Source: Amycolatopsis taiwanensis DSM 45107
Lineage (GTDB): Bacteria; Actinomycetota; Actinomycetes; Mycobacteriales; Pseudonocardiaceae
DNA length: 64,000 bases
Reading direction: 5' to 3'
Assembly: GCF_000519205.1 (NCBI RefSeq)
Contig: NZ_KI912601.1
Span: forward strand, 154,571-218,570
Shown: positions 58,431 to 64,000 of the stretch, one piece after another
Layout: every line of letters begins with the position of its first letter
Numbering within the stretch: position 1 is the stretch's first letter
The notes under the pieces: generated by a model
Told to the model about the DNA's origin: nothing
The model's input: the letters and a program-made list of their open reading frames with translations, nothing else
Database searches by the model: none
Program-made: the position numbers and the translations under genes

Positions 58431-60341
58431 TCAATCCTGTGCGGAGTCGGCGGGCTCCTGCTGCGTGGCCTCGCCCAGCAGGTTCGCCGCCCACTCGGTG
58501 ACCTTGCGTGCCACGTCCTGCGCGGTGAGCCCCACCCTGGCGAGCACCTCCTCACGCGAACCGTGCGCCAGGAACTGTTGCGGCACGGCGAGATCGCGCA
58601 ACGGAACGTCGCATTCGGCGTCGCGCAGCACCGCGGCGAGCGCCGAACCGAAGCCGCCGTGACGGCCGCTGTCCTCGACGGTGACCACCAGCCGGTGCCC
58701 GGCCGCCAGCTTGACCAGTTCGGCGGGCACCGGCACGACCCACCGTGGGTCCACCACGGTCACCCCGATGCCCTGGTCCGCCAGGCGTTCCGCGGCGGCC
58801 AGGCCCAGCGGCGCGAACGCGCCCACCGCGACCAGCAGGACGTCCGGCGACGCCGGCTTGCGCAGCACGTCGGTCACGCCGATCCGCTCGATGGCCGGGA
58901 TCCGCTCGGGCACGCCGCCCTTGGAGAAGCGCAGCACGCTCGGGCCGTCCGAGATCGCGACCGCCTCACGAAGTTCCTCGCGCAGCGTCTCCGCATCGCG
59001 CGGCGCGGCGACGCGGATGCCGGGCACCATGCCCAGCAGCGACAGGTCCCACATGCCGTGGTGGCTGGGCCCGTCCGGGCCGGTGATGCCCGCCCGGTCC
59101 AGCACCAGGGTGACCGGCTGCCGGTGCAGCGCCACGTCCATCAGCAACTGGTCGAAGGCGCGGTTGAGGAAGGTCGAATACACCGCGACCACCGGATGCA
59201 GGCCGCCCATCGCGAGCCCCGCCGCCGAGGTCACCGCGTGCTGCTCGGCGATGCCCACGTCGAACCAGCGGTCCGGGTGGCGTTCGGCGAAGGCGTCCAG
59301 TCCGGTCGAGCGCAGCATCGCCGCGGTGATCGCGACCACGTCCGGCCGCTCGTCGCCGATCCTGGCCAGTTCCGCGCCGAACACCGACGTCCACGAAAGG
59401 CCCTTCGGCTTGGGCAGCCCGGTCTCGGGGTCGATCGGGTCGGTCTGGTGCATCTGGTCGTGCCCGTCGTTGACCGCGGGCGGATACCCGTGGCCCTTCT
59501 CCGTGACCGCGTGCACGATGACCGCACCGCCGAACGCCTTCGCCGCGTGTAGCGCTTTCTCCAGCGCGGCCAGGTCATGGCCGTCGACCGGGCCGAGGTA
59601 CTTGAGCCCGAGGTCGGAGAACATCATCTGCGGGATGAGCGCGTCCTTGATGCCGGCCTTCGCGGCATGCAGCGCGGCGTAGATCGTCTTGCCGACGACG
59701 GGCGTGTGCAGCAGCAGTTCCTTCCCGCCGTCGAGCACCCGCTCGTAGCCGGGCTGCAGGCGCAGCGACGCGAGGTGGTCGGCGAAGCCGCCGATGGTCG
59801 GCGAGTAGGAGCGGCCGTTGTCGTTGACCACGATCACCACCGGCCGTTCGGGCTCGGCGGCGATGTTGTTCAACGCCTCCCAGCACATGCCACCGGTGAG
59901 CGCGCCGTCGCCGACCACCGCCACGGCGTGCCGCCCGCCGCCGGCCAGCTGGAACGCCTTGGCCAGACCATCCACATAGGACAGGGCGGTGGAGGCGTGG
60001 CTGTTCTCCACCAGGTCGTGCTCGCTCTCCCCGCGGATCGGGTAACCGGCGATGCCGCCGGTCTGGCGCAGACGGTCGAACTCGTCGTGCCGGCCGGTGA
60101 CGATCTTGTGCACGTAGCTCTGGTGCCCGACGTCGAAGACGATCGCGTCGCGCGGCGAGTCGAAGACGCGGTGCAGCGCCAGGGTCAGCTCGACCACACC
60201 CAGGTTGGGCCCGAGGTGCCCGCCGGACCGGCGCACCTTGTCGACCAGGAAGTCACGGATCTCCCCCGCCAGCTGCTGCAGCTGGCTGTGCCCCATCCGC
60301 TTGAGGTCGGCCGGTCCGTGCACTGACTCCAGCAATGTCAC
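58431..60341 (-). CDS. dxs: 1-deoxy-D-xylulose-5-phosphate synthase
   Basis: 636 residues, full length. It makes DXP from pyruvate and glyceraldehyde-3-phosphate, the entry to the MEP isoprenoid pathway. ThDP and metal site: [40 protein letters not shown]. Transketolase centre: [40 protein letters not shown]. The N-terminal [20 protein letters not shown] is complete. Alone in its transcript; convergent with the reductase gene. Confidence 0.95.
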   Translation of the reverse strand: MTLLESVHGPADLKRMGHSQLQQLAGEIRDFLVDKVRRSGGHLGPNLGVVELTLALHRVFDSPRDAIVFDVGHQSYVHKIVTGRHDEFDRLRQTGGIAGYPIRGESEHDLVENSHASTALSYVDGLAKAFQLAGGGRHAVAVVGDGALTGGMCWEALNNIAAEPERPVVIVVNDNGRSYSPTIGGFADHLASLRLQPGYERVLDGGKELLLHTPVVGKTIYAALHAAKAGIKDALIPQMMFSDLGLKYLGPVDGHDLAALEKALHAAKAFGGAVIVHAVTEKGHGYPPAVNDGHDQMHQTDPIDPETGLPKPKGLSWTSVFGAELARIGDERPDVVAITAAMLRSTGLDAFAERHPDRWFDVGIAEQHAVTSAAGLAMGGLHPVVAVYSTFLNRAFDQLLMDVALHRQPVTLVLDRAGITGPDGPSHHGMWDLSLLGMVPGIRVAAPRDAETLREELREAVAISDGPSVLRFSKGGVPERIPAIERIGVTDVLRKPASPDVLLVAVGAFAPLGLAAAERLADQGIGVTVVDPRWVVPVPAELVKLAAGHRLVVTVEDSGRHGGFGSALAAVLRDAECDVPLRDLAVPQQFLAHGSREEVLARVGLTAQDVARKVTEWAANLLGEATQQEPADSAQD

Positions 60342-60465
60342 TTCATCACCTCACCGCTCGATCGGGCCGTTCGCTCAGTCTAGGGAAGCAGCGCGCTCGG
60401 CATAGGGCACCGAGTCCTGTCAGGAAGTGATAAACAACAACCCACAGTGCTGGGATGTTACAGGG

Positions 60466-61680
60466 CTAGGAACGCGCCAGCAGGGCCACGCACTCGACGT
60501 GGTGCGTCATCGGGAAGGCGTCGAAGGCGCGCAGTCCCGACAGCTCGTAGCCGCGGCCGGCGAAGGTGGCCACATCACGAGCCAGCGCCGCCGGATCGCA
60601 CGCGACGTACACCACTCTCGCCGGGCCGGCGTCCGCAATGGACTCCACGACCGCGCGCCCGGCCCCGGCCCGCGGCGGGTCCAGGACCACCACCGCCGGC
60701 TCCGGCAACTGTCGCACCACTTGTTCGACCCGCCCGGAGTGCCAGCGCACCTGGGGTAGATCGGGCAGGTTCGCCGCGCCGTCGGCCGATGCCCGGCGGC
60801 CGGACTCGACCGCCCAGACCTCGCCATCGGGACCCACCTGCCCGGCGAGCACGGCCGCGAACAGCCCGGCCCCCGCGTACAGGTCCCAGGCACGGCCGCC
60901 GCGCGGCGCGTCCGCCCACTGCCCGGCCACGGACGCCAGCGCCTCCGCTGCCGCGGGATGCACCTGCCAGAACCCGTGCGCGTCGAGTTTCCAGGTGCGC
61001 CCGGCGGCGTGCTCCACGCAGACGCCTCCGCGGATGTGCCGAGCGCGCCGCTTGCCCCGCACGGTGCTCAGCTCGCGCACGTGCGTGTTTCCGTCGGCGT
61101 CCGCGGTGACCTCCAGTTCCGCACCGGGCTGCCATCGCCGGGACACCACGGAATCCAGCATGCCCGCCCGCGCGATCGGGCAGGGCCCGGCGCCGCCCGG
61201 CGGTGAGTCCGGCAGTGGCACCACGTCGTGACTGCGATGCGCCCGCATGCCCGCCCGCCCGTCGCGGCCCACGACCAGCCGCATCCGGGTGCGCCAGCCG
61301 AGCATGCCGCCGGGCAGTTCCTCGACCACGACCGTGCGGTCGATTCCGGCCAGCCGCGACAGTTGTTCGGAAACGACCCGCGCTTTCAGCTCTCGCTGGA
61401 ACTCCGGCGCGGCGTGCTGCCAGTCGCAGCCACCGCACTTCCCCGGCGCGGCCAGCGGGCACGGCGGCGTCACCCGCTGCGGAGCCGCCCGCAGCACGCG
61501 CACCGCGTCGGCGCGGCAGTACGAGCCGCCCTTGTCCTCGGTGACCTCGGCGAGCACCAGCTCGCCCGGCAGCGCGTGCCGGACGAACACCACCCGTCCG
61601 TCCACTCTGGACACACAGTGCCCGCCGTGCGCCACCGCGCCGACCTCGGCCTCGAGCGTCCGCCCCAGCCAACTGGTCAT
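60466..61680 (-). CDS. TRAM-domain class I RNA 5-methyluridine methyltransferase (TrmA/RlmD family)
   Basis: 404 residues from ATG 61680 with GGAGG 8 nt upstream, supplied by the repeat element. N-terminal TRAM domain (LEAEVGAVAHGGHCVSRVDG), iron-sulfur Cys cluster (PCPLAAPGKCGGCDWQHA), SAM motif AWDLYAGAGLFAAVLAGQVG, VVLDPPRAGAGRAVVESIAD and catalytic Cys in VVYVACDPAALARDVATF. It methylates C5 of uridine in rRNA or tRNA; which site is not clear. Position beside the APC permease matches Mycobacterium (Rv2689c-Rv2690c). Confidence 0.88.
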   Translation of the reverse strand: MTSWLGRTLEAEVGAVAHGGHCVSRVDGRVVFVRHALPGELVLAEVTEDKGGSYCRADAVRVLRAAPQRVTPPCPLAAPGKCGGCDWQHAAPEFQRELKARVVSEQLSRLAGIDRTVVVEELPGGMLGWRTRMRLVVGRDGRAGMRAHRSHDVVPLPDSPPGGAGPCPIARAGMLDSVVSRRWQPGAELEVTADADGNTHVRELSTVRGKRRARHIRGGVCVEHAAGRTWKLDAHGFWQVHPAAAEALASVAGQWADAPRGGRAWDLYAGAGLFAAVLAGQVGPDGEVWAVESGRRASADGAANLPDLPQVRWHSGRVEQVVRQLPEPAVVVLDPPRAGAGRAVVESIADAGPARVVYVACDPAALARDVATFAGRGYELSGLRAFDAFPMTHHVECVALLARS

Positions 61681-61687
61681 CGTTGTT

Positions 61688-61960
61688 CCTCCGCGGCTTT
61701 GTGCGCGACCGCGATCGTGTCGACGGGGCGCTCCATGGGGAATCGAGTCACGTCCGCGACGAGGGCGCCCCGCCGCCCCGATAAGGGGGTCTGGGGGCTT
61801 GCCCCCAGTCGGGGGTGTGGGGGCGGAGCCCCCACAAGGCAGAGCGTCTGGGGGCTTGCCCCCAGACGGGGGCGTGGGGACAGCGCCCCCACAAGACACG
61901 GGACGGAAGCGCGCGCCCGGTGGTCACCGTGATTGCCGCGGGTTGGCACAAGGGGTGTCA
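61688..61960 (-). repeat. Dispersed GC-rich repeat element, copy 2 (273 bp)
   Basis: Inverted copy of the element at 44726-45054. It begins TGACACCCCTTGTGCCAA, its first TGA being the stop codon of the permease gene, and has two hairpin units instead of three. It ends with the 32-bp box (61688-61719) whose CGGAGG acts as ribosome-binding site of the methyltransferase gene. Confidence 0.8.
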
Positions 61961-63964
61961 TCGCTTGTCCTCGGTGTAGAGGCCGCGGCGCACGTCGCCG
62001 GCCGCGGGACGGGCGCGCATCGCCCGCTTCACCGCCTTGACCGAAGACGCGAGTTGCCACGGCACGCTGGTCACCATCACGCCCGGCTGGAACAACAGCC
62101 TGCCCTTGAGCCGCAGCGCGCTCTGGTTGTGCAACAACTGCTCCCACCAGCGGCCGACCACATACTCCGGGATGAACACGGTGATCACGTCGCGCGGATT
62201 GTCACCGCGGACTCGTTTCACGTAGTCCAGCACGGGCTTGGTGATCTCCCGGTACGGCGACTCGATCACCTTCAACGGCACCCGGAAACCACGCCGCTCC
62301 CATTCGGCCACCAGTTCCCGGGTCTCCGCGTCGTCGACGTTGACCGTGACCGCCTCGAGCACATCCGGACGCACGGCCTTGGCGTAGGCGAGCGCGCGCA
62401 GGGTCGGCTGGTGCAGCTTCGACACCAGCACGATCGCGTGGTTGCGCGACGGCAGCACGGTGGCCTTCGCCATGTCGCCGTCATCGCTCAACTCGACCGC
62501 GACCCGGTCGTAGTGCCGGCGGATCGCGGTCATCGTGAGATAGATCACCACCATCGCCGCGATCGCGATCCACGCGCCGAGCAGGAACTTCGTGACCAGC
62601 ACGATGAGCAGCACGGTGCCGGTCAGGGTCAGGCCGATCGCGTTGACCGTCTGCGAACGCCGCATCTTCCGGCGCGTCGCCGGATCGGTTTCGTCGCGCA
62701 GCAAGCGGTTCCAGTGCCGCAGCATGCCGGTCTGGCTGACCGTGAACGACACGAACACGCCGACGATGTAGAGCTGGATCAGCCGGCTCACCTCGGCGTT
62801 GAACGCCACGATCAGCAGCAGTGCGAACGCCGCCAGCAGGATGATCCCGTTCGAGTAGGCCAGCCGGTCACCCCGGGTGTGCAGCTGCCGGGGCAGGTAC
62901 CGGTCCTGCGCCAGGATCGAGCCGAGTACCGGGAAGCCGTTGAACGCCGTGTTCGCCGCCAGCAGCAGGATGATCCCGGTGATGAACGAGATGTAGTAGA
63001 ACCCGGGCGGGAAGTTCCCGAAGACGGCCTGCGCGATCTGGCTGACGATGGTCTTCTGCTCGTAGCCGGCAGGCGCGCCGGTGAGCTGCTGGGCCGGGTT
63101 CTCGGCGAACTTGACCTGGGTGATGATCGCCAGCGCGATGATGCCGACCAGCATGACCACCGCCAGCAGCCCCATCATCAGCAGCGTCGTGGCGGCGTTC
63201 TTCGACTTCGGTTTGCGGAAGGCCGGCACCCCGTTGGAGATCGCCTCCACCCCGGTCAGTGCCGCGGCGCCGGAGGAGAACGAACGCAGGATCAGGAAGA
63301 CGAACGCGAACCCGACCGGGAAGGTCTCCGCGTGCAGCTGGAACCCGGCGCTTTCCGCGCGCAGATCCGCACCCTGCGCCGCCTGGACCAGGCCCCACAG
63401 CACCATCACCAGCACACCCACGATGAAGCCGTAGGTGGGGATGGCGAAGGTGGTGCCGGACTCCCGCACGCCCCGCAGGTTCATCGCGGTCAGCACGGCG
63501 ATGATGAGAATCGCGCACAGCACCTTGTGCTGGGCGACCCAGGGCCAGGCGGAGCCGATATTGGCCACCCCGGAGGAGGTCGACACCGCCACGGTCAACA
63601 CGTAATCGACGAGGAGCGCGCTGGCCACGGTGAGACCGAACCTGCCGCCGAGGTTCACGGTGGCGACCTCGTAGTCCCCGCCGCCGCTGGGATAGGCGTG
63701 CACGTTCTGCCGGTACGAAGCGACCACCACCAGCATGACCACGGCGACCGCGATGCCGATCCATGGCGCATACGCGTAGGCCGACAGCCCCGCGACGCTG
63801 AGCGTCAGGAAGATCTCTTCCGGCGCGTAGGCGACGCTGGAAAGCGCGTCGGACGCGAAGATCGGCAGGGCGATGCGCTTGGGGAGCAGCGTGTGCGACA
63901 ACCGGTCGCTGCGGAAAGGACGACCCAGCAAAAGCCGTTTGGTCACCGTCGCTAACTTCGGCAC
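61958..63964 (-). CDS. APC-superfamily permease, KimA-like potassium importer
   Basis: 668 residues, about twelve membrane helices: LPIFASDALSSVAYAPEEIF, SYRQNVHAYPSGGGDYEVAT, LLVDYVLTVAVSTSSGVANI, RSFSSGAAALTGVEAISNGV. A soluble C-terminal domain of about 170 residues follows (HAIVLVSKLHQPTLRALAYA, VITVFIPEYVVGRWWEQLL). This plan is that of KimA/YdaO, a proton-coupled potassium importer controlled by c-di-AMP. In Mycobacterium the gene lies divergently beside trkA-type potassium genes (Rv2691-Rv2692), which supports the role. The start is near the right edge. Confidence 0.82.
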   Translation of the reverse strand: MPKLATVTKRLLLGRPFRSDRLSHTLLPKRIALPIFASDALSSVAYAPEEIFLTLSVAGLSAYAYAPWIGIAVAVVMLVVVASYRQNVHAYPSGGGDYEVATVNLGGRFGLTVASALLVDYVLTVAVSTSSGVANIGSAWPWVAQHKVLCAILIIAVLTAMNLRGVRESGTTFAIPTYGFIVGVLVMVLWGLVQAAQGADLRAESAGFQLHAETFPVGFAFVFLILRSFSSGAAALTGVEAISNGVPAFRKPKSKNAATTLLMMGLLAVVMLVGIIALAIITQVKFAENPAQQLTGAPAGYEQKTIVSQIAQAVFGNFPPGFYYISFITGIILLLAANTAFNGFPVLGSILAQDRYLPRQLHTRGDRLAYSNGIILLAAFALLLIVAFNAEVSRLIQLYIVGVFVSFTVSQTGMLRHWNRLLRDETDPATRRKMRRSQTVNAIGLTLTGTVLLIVLVTKFLLGAWIAIAAMVVIYLTMTAIRRHYDRVAVELSDDGDMAKATVLPSRNHAIVLVSKLHQPTLRALAYAKAVRPDVLEAVTVNVDDAETRELVAEWERRGFRVPLKVIESPYREITKPVLDYVKRVRGDNPRDVITVFIPEYVVGRWWEQLLHNQSALRLKGRLLFQPGVMVTSVPWQLASSVKAVKRAMRARPAAGDVRRGLYTEDKR

Positions 63965-64000
63965 GTCAGCAGCGTAGTGCCAGGTGGTACAAAGTAGGTT

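Noticed and set aside
61247-63955. 902-codon open frame on the plus strand
   Set aside because: It is antisense to the APC permease; composition is His/Gln/Arg/Asp-rich and has no domain, a usual mirror of high-GC coding DNA.

Overview
High-GC actinomycete chromosome. Gene content and gene order point to Pseudonocardiaceae, probably Amycolatopsis or a close relative. This rests on synteny with Mycobacterium (zapE, RibD-like, alpha/beta hydrolase, aftC, msrB, hemQ-hemY-hemE, DUF3000, RNase D, dxs, trmA-like, APC permease) and with the Streptomyces hemE-whiI region, both recalled from memory. Many genes start 6-8 nt after a TANNNT box with no Shine-Dalgarno, as expected of leaderless actinobacterial transcripts.

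The window has three parts. (1) Bases 1 to about 5150 are a ragged accessory zone. It holds the 5' part of a nuclease-STAND ATPase gene running off the left edge (a defence-type architecture), a decayed DDE transposase, four truncated copies of one integrase C-terminal tail, an APH-family kinase and an unknown protein. (2) Bases 5154-22027 are the right part of an integrative conjugative element (ICE) inserted at the 3' end of a tRNA-Pro(GGG) gene. A minus-strand operon encodes a VirB1-like muramidase/NlpC protein, a replication-relaxation protein, a VirD4-like coupling ATPase, a VirB4 ATPase, a PrgI protein, a VirB6/TrbL-like channel protein, a VirB2-like pilin and a protein with a sigma-region-4-like helix-turn-helix. 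Divergent from it run a methyltransferase-like protein, a DNA methyltransferase, an excisionase and a tyrosine integrase. A 557-bp control region with two kinds of short repeats separates the two operons. The other att site is not visible and may lie beyond the left edge.

(3) Bases 22028-64000 are core chromosome: two coupled GT87 mannosyltransferase-like genes, a lone NIS siderophore synthetase, LLM flavoproteins, an S9 peptidase, rocD, zapE, RibD-like reductase, a secreted hydrolase lacking its nucleophile, aftC, a membrane Ser/Thr kinase, msrB, the coproporphyrin-type haem genes, DUF3000, a WhiI-like regulator, RNase D, fadA-fadB, a VapBC-type pair, a two-component system, two ECF sigma factors, a membrane redox operon, dxs, a TrmA-family methyltransferase and a KimA-like APC permease. 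Dispersed GC-rich repeats sit in several gaps.

The best leads for something undescribed are: six Q-[YFL]-x-L-P-[LF] motifs in the tail of the conjugation channel protein, resembling sliding-clamp binding peptides; the edge nuclease-STAND protein; and a four-gene redox operon (Arg-rich miniprotein, membrane cytochrome-like protein, 3Fe-4S-type ferredoxin, FAD reductase) facing an ECF sigma gene across a near-perfect Zur/Fur-type palindrome.
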